A stretch of 64,000 bases of DNA from Phorcus lineatus (taxonomy: Eukaryota > Mollusca > Gastropoda > Trochida > Trochidae). Below are positions 46,908 to 60,324 of this stretch, one piece after another (within the stretch, counting starts at the first letter, position 1; every line of letters starts with the position of its first letter). Below the pieces are notes generated by a model. It was not told the origin of the DNA. It ran no database searches and saw nothing but the letters and a program-made list of their open reading frames with translations. Location of the stretch: positions 13,708,001 to 13,772,000 of the forward strand of contig OV121092.1 in assembly GCA_921293015.1 (NCBI GenBank), in the 5' to 3' direction. The translations under genes were made by a program, and so were the position numbers.

Positions 46908-47443
46908 AATATCGGTCTTTTGTTGTAAAAGCAAGTTTAAGTAGTGTTTAGGACCAGGACAAACAAGATGCTCTATATGAATAATGATAAGTCGTATCAT
47001 AGGGACAAGTCTTTTATACACAACGATATGTAGCACATATGCATTGATAAGGATTAATCTCTGTAATAAAGACAAATGAGAAGCACATGGACATAAATAA
47101 CAATAAATGCATGCACAATATAATTCATTCCGACATATTCACTTATTTCTGACAAATTGACAAATATCACATACCCATTAGACTAACATATTTACATGGC
47201 ACACGAGGGACTTATTTATACACATTTAAGTACTTAATTATATGAAAAGTTAACAGGAAGACAATTTTAGGACAGGACTGCGACTTAAGTCTGTTAAAGA
47301 ACATACATAAGAAACAATTTGATCTACGGTATATGTATTATTTCCCCCTGTCTCATTCAATGACATGGAAAGTATGCATTAAGGAGACAGATATAGTAAC
47401 AGAGACAATTAAGGCCTAGAGGAGAATTGCTAAGCAATGGAAG

Positions 47444-47732
47444 GAGAGGTGATTTGGGGTTAAAGCCGCTTTCAAGAGTATTTCACTTCTATATATACTG
47501 CTAGTATTATTGCAAGGAGAACACCATTGCAGCTATGCATTGCGGTGAAACCAGTACGTCGGCTGGAACTAGCGAAGTGTGATTGTACTGCGCTGAAATT
47601 CGGCGTAGCATTGTTCCAAAGCCCTTCCTGCGTGTCCTCTACTCTCGATAAAGTTGCCGAGCTCCTGGCGGGATTCGAACCCCGGCCTTCTTGATCCGAA
47701 GACGAAAGCGCTAACTGCGCTATCCCTCCGCC
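47444..47732 (-). mobile_element. tRNA-derived SINE, nearly full length
   Basis: Minus-strand head 'ggcggagggatagcgcagtt' (A box) and 'ggggttcgaatcccgccagg' (B box, best preserved in the window), then body and 3' end ('aaagcggctttaaccccaaa'-like). A short deletion removes part of the 'cagtagagaactgttctaca' segment. Confidence 0.88.
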
Positions 47733-49654
47733 AGCAAAGGAGTGAAAACTTTGAAGATGTCTTATCAAGCTGATAAATACGGTGTGAACATTTATTAAAG
47801 ACTGATAAAATATTTGAAAAACGGTTAAAATGATGCTTTAAATAACATATGCGAGAGATATGTTGACTTAAACTGTTATATTCAAACGTTCTGAAAGATG
47901 TAACAATTTCATTCATTTCCTTCATGTGAAGGTATAACAATATTGATAAATTAATAATAAAAATAAAATTAAAATAATCTGTTATCAACAAGCAGAGAAA
48001 TATTGTATAGATTTCTTTTCATGTAGCACATTTTTTATATTTTGCAGTGATGCGTGCTTCAGCTTTATTTTATTAAGTCGTACATTCGTTCAGACAAGTT
48101 CGGTCATGAATAAATATTTTCCTTTTCTCCCCATATGTATACGAATCATCGAACAACTTGAATTCGGAGACCTGATGGACAACACGAATGACGAAGAGGA
48201 AGGAAGAACGTTTGTTTTTAATCACGTCTTCTATACTTGTAATAGTAAAAGAAATCCATCTGACAACTGTTATTTATTTAACCTAGAAGACTTATTTGAT
48301 GTCGTTTATTTCAATTATTGTTGGGCGAAGCTAAGAACATAATATGAAATAACTGATGTATTAATCGCGGAGGAAAGATAGGCCAAAAGAACGAGGCGCA
48401 TCCGTGATCATGATGTAGCTTCCGCAAAACGACTATGAGGGTCAGAGGTCAAGTAACAATCTTAGATAGTTATGACGTAACGACCTCATCATGTGAATAT
48501 GGTTGGAAGTTAAACATAAAAACAACTGCACAGAACAAAGGATGTGTTAAATATGGTTTAATGTTATGGTGCATATCTATATTGAGATTGTGCAAAATGA
48601 TATCATACATTTATATAAATTCACAATGAAAAAATAATCAGCTCACAGTGCTATCGCACGTGCCACACGTTTCTCATCTTCGTGACATCTCTACATGTGA
48701 TTCAAAATCCGTATTTAGTTCCATTCGTGCAGATATGGTTATATACAAAAGAATGAAATCGAATTTAAACATGGCATTTGAATCTTCCCAGTTTGATTGA
48801 CAAAGCAATGATTTTTTTACTGATGTAAGGCTTTGAAACTAAGCGAAACTGGCAGCTGAATTATGATCTGTCATTAGCATCACCTACGATGACAAAATGT
48901 GATTAAAATTGAAATGGAATTTGTAATCTTACATTGATTCATTAATCAAAATGACAATTGACGTTTGAATTTTCTCATCCCAAAAGTTTATGGTGAAAAT
49001 ACTTTAATCACTTAATTGATTTTGGACCTGGACTGGTAACGTGTTGTACATTTTGGATTGCAATGCCGTTCTTATAACTCAAAATCTATCTGTAAGTTTA
49101 CGCAGTGAATATAAAACAAGCGAGTGCTGTGACAGTGATAATTTGATTCATTACAACAGACACATTGTAAAAATGAAATTATCATAACTACTTTTAAATG
49201 TAATAAAGTTCATATGAGCTCATAAAATATACACATATGGTTAATATGAAGACTTTTATGTTTCCTATACGTATTATACATCTTATCGGAAAGGCTGCAT
49301 AAATGTTTTTAAAGAGCGATTTGATGTTTTGTAATGGGAAATCTTAAATCCCCTCATTTGATTTTAGCAATACCGATACATGATAGATTTCATGTTATAG
49401 CTTTATCCTTTAACTGTGATGTTACTTGCAAGTTTTATTAGCTCAAATGACATGTTTCCTTTAATAAGTACTTTTCTTTATAAAATGGATATTTTCTCCT
49501 TAGAAGAATGTTAAAATAATTGATAATATCTGTTAGAGTCATATGCAGAGATACTACTGGTATCAATAATTTGTTCCTTTATTTATTGTAAATTATGTAT
49601 TTATCTGCCATATTTCGTTCCTTGAAAAATATTCTAGATGTACACAAATGTTAT
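47733..49654. other. No gene recognised
   Basis: A 78-codon plus-strand frame at 48106-48342 is unusually acidic in its middle (DNTNDEEEGR) with four cysteines. It has no recognised family and no supporting context. Otherwise AT-rich DNA. Confidence 0.4.
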
Positions 49655-50040
49655 CTTAAAAGTTCAGATTGAATAAAAGTTAGAATGAATGTGTACCAAC
49701 AGGTGTAGAGTGTTCTTTATGTCAAAGGGGTTCCGGAATGGCTGTGTTTAATGAAGTAAATGATTTGAGTTATTTTCAGGAATTAACTGATGACTTTATA
49801 GCTTAGGAAATCTCTAGACTACACATTTGAGATATTATATATTTCACCAGTCGAAATGTAAGTAGTATTTACTGAACAGTTACTCAAGATATGCAATAGA
49901 GTTGGTATATTTTATAATAGATTTATTTCTGCATTTGACGTTGACAGCTTGGGTAAAGGAACTAACAATATGATAAGAAGCGTTATCTCTCTCACTGCAT
50001 TAACACTTTTAAGAATATGACATACAAACAGAAAACATTA

Positions 50041-50178
50041 AATGTTCCCTCTGTCTGTCTCTCTCTGTGTGCCTGTCCCTGTCTCTGTCTGTCTCTGTAT
50101 CTGTCTCTGTCTCTGTCTCTGTCTCTCTGTCTCTGTCTCTCCCTGTCTCTCTCTCTCTATCTCTCAGTCTCTCTCTCT
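50041..50178 (+). repeat. CT-rich microsatellite, (TCTCTG)n-like
   Basis: About 140 bp of tctctg/tctc units with interruptions. It keeps two reading frames open by composition only. Confidence 0.9.
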
Positions 50179-51063
50179 TCTCCTACTATTGTTACACTAT
50201 TTTCGTGTAGTTTTCAGAGAAGATATAAATGGAAACTAGCCAAATGAAAACATATTGAACATATGCCAGTCATAAAAGGCAATTTATATGTCTCTTCATG
50301 GCTTATAGTTATTTCTAACTTTCAATCATGTTATCTCTTGTGAAATTAACAGCATATCTATCAATTATAGTTTCAGGAATGAAGACAAACGAGACCACTT
50401 GAATATGAATAACCATAAATGCATGTACACCATTATTCAATCAGACATGTTCAACTATTTCTATCTGAATTGGACTCATCAGACATGTTCAACTATTTCT
50501 ACCTATATTGGACTACAATCTTATACATCGGAAACCCATTAGCGTGACGTGGTGCCGTGATGAGTGCTGGTCCATATGCACTCTACGTGGCCCTCAATGG
50601 TATGAGCATTTACCAGACAGACCATCTTAGGATATGAATCGATATCGAATCTCTTAAGGAGAATTTATATTGAGAAGAATGAGATGTAGATGATGATATA
50701 TCGTCTTGTTTTAAATAATGAAAAACACCATTATAACTTGAATATTCTTAAAGAGGACTTACTAGTATGTATTAAAGGATAAATGTTATGTTTGTTTCCA
50801 AGCAAATAAACGGTTTTAGTAATGTCGGAAAAGCTAGAAATGGCTTTTGTGGGTTTATTTTGACTTAACAGCTTACTAGATTTAAAAAAACAATATCTTC
50901 TCAAACATCACTACCTATCTAAAAACTGCTAAGTATGATTGCTAGAATTTTCTAAAGAGGGTTTTACAGGAACACAATTTAGTTGAGAAGGGGTACTCTA
51001 GTGTTTTTTAAAGTCACATTACTGAAATCTGAAACGATCTCTAAGAATATGAAGATAAAAATG

Positions 51064-51778
51064 TTAAGGATGTTCGCTCCTCAGTCACAGTAACAAAATT
51101 CAATTAACTTTAAATCATAATGTTCTTATATAATAAACTAAAATGAAGCGGTAATTTCTCAATTTTGATGATTTCTGACTAAATATTCATCAAAATAAAG
51201 AAACGCAGTATTTTCATTTTGAAATAATTCACAATTTTGCTGACTCAGCAATAATAATTGTAACTATTATTTGAGCAAGTTCTATTATCTGTTTTTCTTA
51301 GAAAGTAGATGTTGTTGAATGAATACAATTTGTATGAATGCGTTCAGGTATATTTTTAGATAATAAGTGGCAGAAAGCATGTTTTTAGTCCAAAAATAGC
51401 TTGAATGTTGATAATTTATTTGAAATGTTTGATTACATGATGTGCCGTAGCGGCTAAAAACCCACACTACCATACATATTTCTAACTTTTTTCTGGAAGA
51501 ATATTATGTTAACTCTAACATGTTTTCATATTAAAAAAAAGTTGAATACAGGAAGTAATTAAAATTTAAGATTTCTCCGAAAAGGTCATCATTTTCCCAT
51601 AGACTCCCATGTTAAAACTCTGAGTGACAGATGGATCTTTGTCTTAAAATATCTCGAAAAAACCCACACTAACCCCTATTTTTGGGGGTGGATATCTCAA
51701 GCAAATACACTAAACCTTCGAAAAAACAAGTTAGAAAAAAAGTTTAATACTTTAAATTTGAGGAGCGGACATCCTTAA
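51064..51778. mobile_element. TIR element flanked by TTAA, about 715 bp
   Basis: 'ttaaggatgttcgctcctca' at the left end and 'tgaggagcggacatccttaa' at the right end are inverted copies with one mismatch. TTAA at both extremes would suit a piggyBac-type target duplication. The interior has two 'aacccacacta' words about 200 bp apart and no transposase motif, so it is non-autonomous. Confidence 0.75.
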
Positions 51779-52110
51779 AACAAACCCAACATTAATGATC
51801 AACATCGGCTGGATTCATGTGAAGGCAAATTCTAGAGGACAATATTTGAACTACGAGTTTCAATTAGCTTTTCCTTCATTCGATAAATCTTGTAAAATAA
51901 TGTATAAATAAGGTGTTTTTTTAAAGTTCACATAGGTTAGAATGAATGTGTACCAGCTGGTGTAAAGTGTTCCTTAACAGAGTAGTCCGTCGACTTCATG
52001 GCCCAAAGCTTCCTGAATTGATGTGTTAAATGAAGTAAATCATTCGAGCTATTTGTCGGAATAAACCAATTACATGACAGTTTGGGAAATCTTTGGACAA
52101 TTCTTTGGAG

Positions 52111-52954
52111 AATTTAATCAATTCAATAGATTTTATACGTTGATTTTACTTTTACATTTAATCATGATTAACTCATGGTCTTCTGAGGAAATGCAACAAC
52201 ATGTTGTTCCTATCACATGAATCTCACATTAATTTTCCTATTAGAACGTATTCGGCATGGATTTCTAAAACATTGAGGTCCAAAACGGGGTTCAAAATGC
52301 AAAAACTATTTTTTTAAATTATAAATTTCAAATATGGTTTTCATTTCAAAATATTACTTTATTTATCTTCAGTATCACGATTTCGTCGAAATGTTGCCAG
52401 AAGTGTGTTCATTTTATATTAAATTTCTCTTTTTGAGGAATGCCAGACTTGTCTCAGGCATACTACATATATGTATCTTGTAAATGTAGTGTATATATGA
52501 ACCATTAACATACTGTATCGTCTGAAATAGTTCTGTTAAGAATTGGTTACAACCTTAAAAAAAATAATGATGATTTTGCAAAGGAAATTATGAACAGTGT
52601 AAGAAACTTTTGTTCAGAATCTGTTGTGTCGGCCTAGTGAAGGATCAAGTGATTTGTTTACGAAGTTTGAACTAGATAATATAACTTGCACCTCGTCACC
52701 TATGTGTGTTTCACTGATTGAAAATTCCCATCCGACCATGATAAATGTCACCAGTGACACCAGTTACTACCAACGATGAAACGATAATTAAATGATAAAC
52801 TAGAACTCTTACTCTGCATTCTCCAGGGCTAATGGCACTATGAAGAGAAAATCTTCCCCATCACTATGACCATTAGTGTTGCAAAGTTGTCGGTACGAGT
52901 TGCGATGAAACCTTGTTATGCAGTGGTACAGCAGTGGGTATCAAATTCTCTGAG
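52111..52954. other. No gene recognised
   Basis: AT-rich DNA with no motif seen. Confidence 0.5.
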
Positions 52955-53345
52955 CATGTGAGAGAGAGGGTGGGTTTGAGAATGGATGATGGTTGAGTGG
53001 GTGGTTTGGGTGAGATAATTAATGGGTGGGTTAGTGAGGGAGTAGGTGGGAGGTTGGGTTAGTGAAAGGATGGGTGGGCGAGAGAGTAGGTGGGTGAGAG
53101 AGTTGGTGTGTGAGCAAGTGGGGGCGGGGGTGAGTGGATGGGTGGAAGAGTTCGGAGGGGAATGGATGAGAGTGGATGGGTGTATGAATTGGTATCGGGC
53201 GACAGAGTGGATGTGTGGGAGGTGGATGAGAGAATAGATGGGTGGTTGATTGGGTGGTGGATGAGAGTGGATTGGTGAATGACTGAGTGAGTGGTAGTGA
53301 GCGGGGTCTATAGGGTGAGTGGGATAGTGAGTAAGAAGGATTTCA
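52955..53345 (+). repeat. G-rich degenerate minisatellite (GGGTGRRTGAG-like)
   Basis: About 390 bp composed of 'gtgggtggatgagag'-like words with strong G over C asymmetry and no cytosine-rich interruption. The period is irregular (8-16 bp). Confidence 0.85.
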
Positions 53346-53921
53346 AGGGCAGTAGCATGCTTATTTTGGATAAATGAAGTGATATCACGAAACGAAAATA
53401 AATGTTACCATTTGCAAGAGAATGTTTTGAATAAAAAGAAGCAGCTCTAAAACGAACGAACGTTTATTTTACCAGATATTAAATGTCACAAATCTCGCAA
53501 TTTCAAATTAAAGAATTTCTTACGTGCATTAGTTCACAAATTAAGTAAGAGTAAAATCCTTTATGTACAGACAAAACAATACAATAATTTATCGCATATG
53601 GAAAACTTCGATGGAAATTTCGATGAAAACTTTACATAATGGCGTAACCAATCACTTCGGGTGCAGATATTTTAAACTGCTTTGAGGGACTTTTTTGCCT
53701 CCGTATATATATATAATCTATGTTATCATTTCATGAGCATGCTATAGTTGTATCTCAGGGCGTCTTCTATCTGAAGCTGAAGATTGAAATAAACATGTTG
53801 GTATTTATAGACTAAGATATAACATGCAGGTTGCTTAAAACTAAATCCGATTTTTAAGATAATACCAAAATCAACGTTATCAGAATCCAAAGTTGCAGCT
53901 GGGTTGTCTATCTCAATATGA

Positions 53922-54221
53922 AATGAGGTTAAGTAATTTGAGGTTAAAACGCCGCTTTCAAAATTATCCAGACTGCTTGTATTAATATTGCACGAAGAAA
54001 TCACGCAACATTATCGTCTCTTTGTATTGCGATGAAACCTGCGAGCATCGGATGGAACTAGCGAACCATGTGGGGCACTGCGTTGAAATTCAATGTAGCA
54101 ATCTACCTAAACCTTACTGCATGTATAACAGTTCGACAAATTTGCCGAACCCTGACGGGATACGAAGCCGGACCTATTGACCCGAAGCCGATCACGCCAA
54201 CCACTGCGCTATCGCGCCCCT
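53922..54221 (-). mobile_element. tRNA-derived SINE, about 300 bp, diverged
   Basis: All parts are present: 3' end ('gaggttaaaacgccgctttc'), body ('gatgaaacctgcgagcatcg') and tRNA head ('cgatagcgcagtggttggcg' on the minus strand). The B box is mutated ('ggcttcgtatcccgtcaggg'). Confidence 0.85.
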
Positions 54222-55418
54222 GATATCGTAAAAAGGAAATGCTTATAACATATATGTTATCTGTCATTATCGAATACAAATAACGAAACAGGAAAGCTTA
54301 TACGAGAGCATTTTTATTTTCATAGCCACCAATTTCATTACGGTATATATTTCATCCTTCATGACCGAATACAAACAACTGGCCAAGGCTAGATAACTTC
54401 TTCTTTTCACTGCAACTTCAAGGTGCCTGAGAAAAACAATTTTAAAAAATACGAAAAACTGAATTACGAAGCTGAATGTGACTTCAAATCTTCTTTCTAT
54501 TCTCTAAATTAAATCTCATCGATTTTGAAGTCTGATGATTCGGCAGTTTCAAAGTTCTGAACTCTTTTTTCCTGATGTAAAGAAACTTTTAATTTATTGA
54601 TTTTCCAGTATGTGTGACGTCAGGGAAGCCTTTTCTGTTGATTTCTACAATTCGTATGATTTAACTTTTTAAAAATACATTTATCGTCATATGAAATATA
54701 ACATATAAATACTCTTATGGTTAAAACGACAAGATAAGATGAAGTCCTTTGATTTAATACAATTGGGTTTAATTCTCGTCCGCTTAATGTCAAAAAGCGT
54801 GTAAAAATGAGAGCTGTGGTCTTGCAAAGAGCTCATACTGAAAGTATGAATCAACGTACGGACTCACTATTCATTGTGGCGACTGGTACCAAAATTACTG
54901 TACATTTAACAAAATAAACAATATAAAATGTCATTGGTATTGTTATAAACGAACAAAATTTTCACTCGTGTAACTTTAATTCGAAATTTTCTTCCTAAAG
55001 CCCAGGAATATCACTTTGACAACCAAACATTAACTGATGAAAGGATAGATTTAATCAACTTTGTTTTCTTAAATCAACCCATTTTAGGATTCCAAAGTGA
55101 TCATTACGGGAGATTAAATGAAGTGTTATAAAATCTTACCTAGATGAATATATGGTAAATTATCACTGTCAACAGAGGCGGGAAGTGATGGAAACGTTTT
55201 GTCTTTCATTATCTGATAAAATCATCATATCTGACCATTAATGATAAAAAGAAATTTCTAATTTCCTTCTTAAGGCATTGTTATGGTTTCAAATTTAATA
55301 GGAAATATGTAAAAGCAGGACTGTGAATTTTTTGAAAGTTGATGCAATTTCAATTTTTTAAAAGTTTTAACTCTAAGAAGTTTTCAAAAATAAGTTTGAA
55401 TCTGACTTGGTTCAGTGC
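54222..55418. other. No gene recognised
   Basis: AT-rich DNA with no motif seen. Confidence 0.5.
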
Positions 55419-55843
55419 ATTTTCTCACCCAGAGAGGAAGCTCCGTCATTAAATCCTATACAACCTCTGTTATGATAAGAGCTCTTCTCGAGCTTCCGGC
55501 GGTTTCCCCTAGCGATACGATATTGAAACATAAACTACCTTATATTTCAGCCAATGAAAACATCGAATGCATGAAAAACACAATTGTTGTCGCACAGTCC
55601 AATGCAATGATGCAGTCGCTAAATAAGGCGTACGTGTTCTGCAAGGTGAATATTCAAATAAAGTGTATCCTTCCGAAAGCTTACGGAAATAACTTAGGCG
55701 ATTTGAATAATTCGGCCTCGAGTGCACAACTGACTTCGATTGCATCCAACAAGGCTTCTGCATTTCTAGACCGAGAAACGCTCGTACTATGACAGAGGTT
55801 GTACAGGAATTAATGACGGAGCTATCTCTGTTGGGAGAGAATG
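55419..55843 (+). mobile_element. MITE family B, full copy with open frame
   Basis: TIRs 'agaggaagctccgtcattaa' and (reversed) 'agagatagctccgtcattaa' extend about 75 bp. A 125-codon frame (55415-55792) starts in the left TIR (RGSSVIKSYTTSVMIR). It continues IECMKNTIVV, AMMQSLNKAYVFCK and KAYGNNLGDLNNSAS, matching the frame at 18206 and 6478. No recognised domain. Confidence 0.88.
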
Positions 55844-56494
55844 GTTCTAGTGAAAATATAACATTGTCTGTGATTAGTAAAATGTATAAAAATAAACGTG
55901 ACACAATTTGGCAGATATTTTAAACATAAAATATGTAATTATGAGATGTTACTGTTGTGTCTGCAAATAAGAATATTAGTGCTTATCAACAAAGCATAGA
56001 GTTTCTGATCGAAAACAAGACAATAGCGCATCATTTACTCAAACATATATTTGCAATATTATTTACCTCAGGTACAAAAAAATCATGGCTTGGTGGTGTT
56101 GTTTAGGTCACGTAGCTAAGATACATTGTACATGTAATTGAGACGCGGAATTCGACTAAAAATTGCAAACAAATTAGCATTTTGGAGAGAAAGATGTCAC
56201 TAAGGAAAGGCGATCTGAACTTTACTCAGAACATATGGCATTTCGGCTATAATTATAGTTAAGCCACAAATAAATTCTGTGAACTCTGAAACTCTATGTC
56301 ACAATAATACGTCACACATATGTCACTTATCGCCCTTTGAAAATTTTAATCAGGAAAATCTTTTTTTACCCTATTTATAAAAAAAAAATCCATAGAAAGT
56401 TACAGAGAAACTTGTAATTTATTCAACTTTGTATAGGGATAATAAAATATAAAACCGTTGCACTTCATTTTAAGGCCAAATCTGTCCATCAATA

Positions 56495-57380
56495 ACCCAA
56501 CGTCACGCCATTGTGCTATAACTACTGCAATCTATTAACCTCATTCCTCCTGATCTTGTAAAAATACGAATCACTCGATACGCCGGTAACCAGAAAAGTA
56601 TTACGCTTTTCCATTACACTTAATTCAGCCGGATATATCTTTGCAAACGTAGTGGATGACGTGAGACGTATGCAATCGTGTAACGTTTCTAAAACGTTCT
56701 GGATTCGCTTGGTCAAGTTCTTCATGTTTTAAACATGTCATATTGCTGTTTCCCTTTTGTAACTTCCTTGCAGTACAGTTATAGTTCATTTTTTATAGTG
56801 GTACTAGTTTGTTTGTCTTTCAGGAAAATCTTTTCCCGGACATTGAAATGTATGCTTATTTTTTATTTCTTTAATGTTGAATATGACAGTTAACTTTGGA
56901 TTTTTTGTTTTTGCTTACAATTATGTTTTCTCTTTCATTTCTAATCTACATTTTTGGACTTAGATTTCCTCGGCCGATGTTGTTTAACGTTGCATATCAA
57001 ATTTCGTTTGAAACAGATGAAACGTTAAACTAGTAGGTCGTTTCTATTATTCATGAACGTTATAAATAAAGTGTGGTTATGAATATGTAGAAGTATTTCT
57101 ATACTAAAATGCCTCAATGATAGCGTTCGAATTTCACTGTTAATTTTTTTAGAATGTTTATCTTTACACGAGTGTTTTTAAACATGTAAACAAAGTTTAT
57201 TCTACTAACATGTCGTTACAATTTGTTCTGATTGTGAATCTAAAGGTTAAACAGGAGATCAACTGGGCATTTTATAATATCACCAAACTTGATCTGAATA
57301 TTTCTCCAAAAGTTCAGCAGCGTATTAGCGGGTTCAATTCGATATGAATGCAGACCGGTGAATGGAAAGTAGAAATAGAA
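56495..57380 (+). repeat. Dispersed duplication, copy 1 (partner 62360-63800)
   Basis: 56500-56730 matches 62365-62580 ('gtgctataactactgca.tc', 'aatcactcgatacgccggt', 'ggc..ggtcaagttctt.atg'). Further matches are 56875-56930 with 63205-63275 ('gaatatgaca.tta.ctttga', 'gtttttgcttacaa') and, weaker, 57270-57400 with 63665-63780. The tandem units of the partner are absent here. A 67-codon minus frame (56522-56725) is not conserved in the partner. Confidence 0.65.
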
Positions 57381-57612
57381 TAAGAGGGGAGAGTTGCAAG
57401 TGTTTTTTTGTCATATTGCTACAATAACAATAACTGAAACCGTCTTCCAACAACATCGCCATAGTCCATCAGTGGATGGTTAATAAACTGGCTTATCTTA
57501 GATTTTGATAAGTTTAGAAACGTTGCCCAAATTAAAACACATTTAATTGACTTTGTGTCACCTTTTTTTTATAAGTGATCATGTTCAAAATGATCTCCTG
57601 TCCACCGAACAT

Positions 57613-57965
57613 TACGAGGGGGGGGGGGGGGGTCAATAAGTTCATAGGAGTGGATATAACACGGATATTGATTTTATTTCTCAGTATAATCTACCTGGAC
57701 CTCGATGCACTTTGCCGATATGTCTTTGAGACTGACTATGCCCTTGCGGTAGAAGTCTACCAACTGGTCCCTAAACCACGCCTTGGAAGCTGTCTTGAGT
57801 TCATCATCATCGCCAAATCTTGTAACACTCTGAAGATATGTCGTCCATCTTTATTCTACGATTGGACATGATTAAGCCCTGGACCTGTGCAACAATATCA
57901 ACTGCAATGGCTTCAACAGGCCCTCCTGACCATGGGTCATAAGAACTTATTGACTCCCCCTCGTA
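57613..57965 (-). mobile_element. Mariner deletion derivative with both TIRs
   Basis: TA-flanked ends 'tacgagggg...gtcaataagt' (left, with the G run expanded to 15) and 'acttattgactccccctcgta' (right). The minus strand keeps a clean transposase C-terminus, RFGDDDELKTASKAWF, DFYRKGIVSLKD, then ECIE-type AKCIEVQVDYTEK and a stop at 57676-57674. The catalytic core and N-terminus are deleted, so it can only be mobilised in trans. Confidence 0.85.
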
Positions 57966-60324
57966 ATATGGGTACTGGTTAGTAATTAGGATAGAAAAAA
58001 ATTAGCATGAAGTTACGTCATTGTTGATGGTCGAAACTGGTTCGCAAGGATTTGAATTTCATTCAAATGAAAACATAACACTAAACATTGTTACAATGCA
58101 CTGGGCAATGTTTGGAATGACATGTCCTGTTATGGCGACGCAGCAAGATGAATGTTCGAACTGTCTTTAATGAGACTGATTCATTACTTTCTTTTTAAGT
58201 CTTGTATCCGATCTCTTGGCAATGACATTGCGTATATTCTGACAGCCTCTTCATATATATACATCCTATAGCAAAATAATATTATGATAATTAATGAATA
58301 ATAGGTGTATATTACTTCAATTTGACTTTAATATTTAACAAAAAATGTATATTTCAGTTAACCCGTTTCTTGTGTATCATTTTATCCTTTAATCAATCAA
58401 TTCATTCAAGTGACCAACATATATACATCTGTAATAATTACTAAGCATTTAAGTGCATAGTGATAATATGTCATTTTACTGTTGTAAGAGAAGTGAATTT
58501 TTCCTGTACACTTCCCCATGATTTCGTCGCTTTCATAGTACATGACGTATAGAATATATGATATATACTTATACAAGTGGTAAGGCAGCACGTCAAGAGA
58601 TATTTCATTATCAACCTTTTATACAAATTCTGGAAATTTACTTGTAACCATATTCCATAGGGAACCATATCATAAATGCAAATGCTAAGATCGATATTAA
58701 ACCAGAAAGCTTAAAAGCATGATACCATATATGCCACGAAGCTAAAGAAATGATCCTACCAATCTTTACAAATTCCCGAAATCACATAGAAACTATTAGT
58801 CCAAACACGTATGAACACTGTCAAAATTGAGAGAGGAAATGGAACCCATGACAGATTTATTGATTTTGCAATTATACATGGTATGGAACAATGATATCAT
58901 TACCACCTACTCAGCTCAAACATCATACTTTTCAGTTATCCTTTAGCAGGTGAAATAACAATAACAAATTATGATCAATAATCGTGAGCCAGATAGGTTT
59001 CTGTTTTTCCATCAGTTCAATTACAGCACGTAGTTACAGGATTGCCGAAAAATTCATTCACAATACAAGGTTTGTGAAGTGAATGAATGTGTATTATATT
59101 ATCTTTGAACATTTTAATCCAAAGACTGAATTTTGAATTTAAAGGCTCATATAAAGAATTTGAAGACATAAATGTATATCATACAGGGAGTTGACGTTTA
59201 AAAGGTAAAATCATTCAAAAAAAGGAATGAATGAACCACATAGCATATGTGTAGATGAGTTACTTATTGTTAAATACTGTTTCCACTGATCCTCACAAAT
59301 TCAAGCTGATATGTAATGCGCAGTTCTTCAATAACATTTTATATTCAAACTTCATATCATACTTTTGGCTTCAAATCACCGATCTACTATTCAAAGCTTC
59401 CATTCTAAAAATGATCGAGGATCATATGTAATGTTGAGGATAAAAACTACAGCCGCATGCCAAAAGTTTGTTAACATGCCTGAATATACTAGTGCAAATA
59501 TTATATAATTTGAGATGCTTTTGAGGTATCGTAGCGTTGCGAAAAATAAACGTATGATTTTGAATTTTCAATATATATATGCAGATCCATTTTTTTAAGG
59601 CAAATGTTTATCGTACCCAACAATTACCCGTAACAGTTTTGTCAGGTCATTGAAGCCACCAGGAGTCAAAATTTCGAAAACACTAATTTTTATTTTTCTC
59701 TGTAAAATCCTTCTTAAGTTATCAACGTCTTTAAAAATTAGTCACGTTTGTTCCTTAGCACAGTCAATGTGATTAGGTTGGTTTTAATCTCAGAGAGTCG
59801 ATATGGAAATTTTTTTTGGACATTTATCGAAATCGACATTTCGAAAATGTGACCCCTTCTGTGTTTATCAATATGCCAAAACTCGAATTTGTGAACAAGA
59901 GACAAGACGATCCAGAAATAAGTTCAAGAATGGCTATTTCACACATGGACGGTGGGTGATCCTTTGCCAGTTTTGCTGAAGTTATTCTGTTGAAGTTCAA
60001 ACAAAACCCAAATTACATGATATTTGCACTACGATTCAGTGGTAAGTGAACAAACTTTCGGTATGCAGCTGTACAAACCCATTCTCTAAACCAGATAGAG
60101 GTGTTATATAAATGATAGCCTGTTCTGTCTTTTAAAAAATGGTAAAGGAATTATTCCTTTTGTACCCCCTCCAATACTACTGTATAAACAAAAAACACCT
60201 CGGCATAGATAAAAAATATAAGAAGTGATATAAGCATGTTTCCTTGGATTTGAATGAATTGCTAAAGGAATATGACAAGGTTGACAGATTTGTCCTTATG
60301 GGTTAATTCTATTTTACAGTACAC
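57966..60324. other. No gene recognised
   Basis: AT-rich DNA with short frames only and no repeat family. Confidence 0.5.

Larger units (their letters stand above)
44718..52110. repeat. Zone of old local duplications
   Basis: Diverged direct copies are visible. 44718-44850 resembles 47095-47215 and 50395-50560 ('tattca..c.gaca.attc.', 'ttgacaaatat', 'ggaaacccatta'). 45300-45440 resembles 45665-45830 ('tttgcacaaagagaaacact', 'ctctg.tatgatgca'). 49655-49830 resembles 51925-52110 ('gttagaatgaatgtgtacca', 'gtgttaaatgaagtaaat'). Within 50455-50510 'cagacatgttcaactatttc' occurs twice, 42 bp apart. No stable reading frame is shared, so coding origin is not supported. Confidence 0.55.

Noticed and set aside
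47640..47732. A genuine tRNA gene on the minus strand
   Set aside because: A and B boxes are good, but the sequence continues directly into the SINE body and the same composite recurs elsewhere.
47569..47991. 140-codon minus-strand frame
   Set aside because: Its C-terminal half is SINE sequence and the N-terminal half is unsupported AT-rich DNA.
50017..50247. Overlapping Leu/Ser/Cys-rich frames
   Set aside because: They translate the CT-rich microsatellite in two frames; no real gene.
53046..53237. Gly/Trp/Glu-rich frame of 63 codons
   Set aside because: Translation of the G-rich minisatellite.
57575..57871. 98-codon plus-strand frame
   Set aside because: Antisense to the mariner transposase C-terminus and its TIR.
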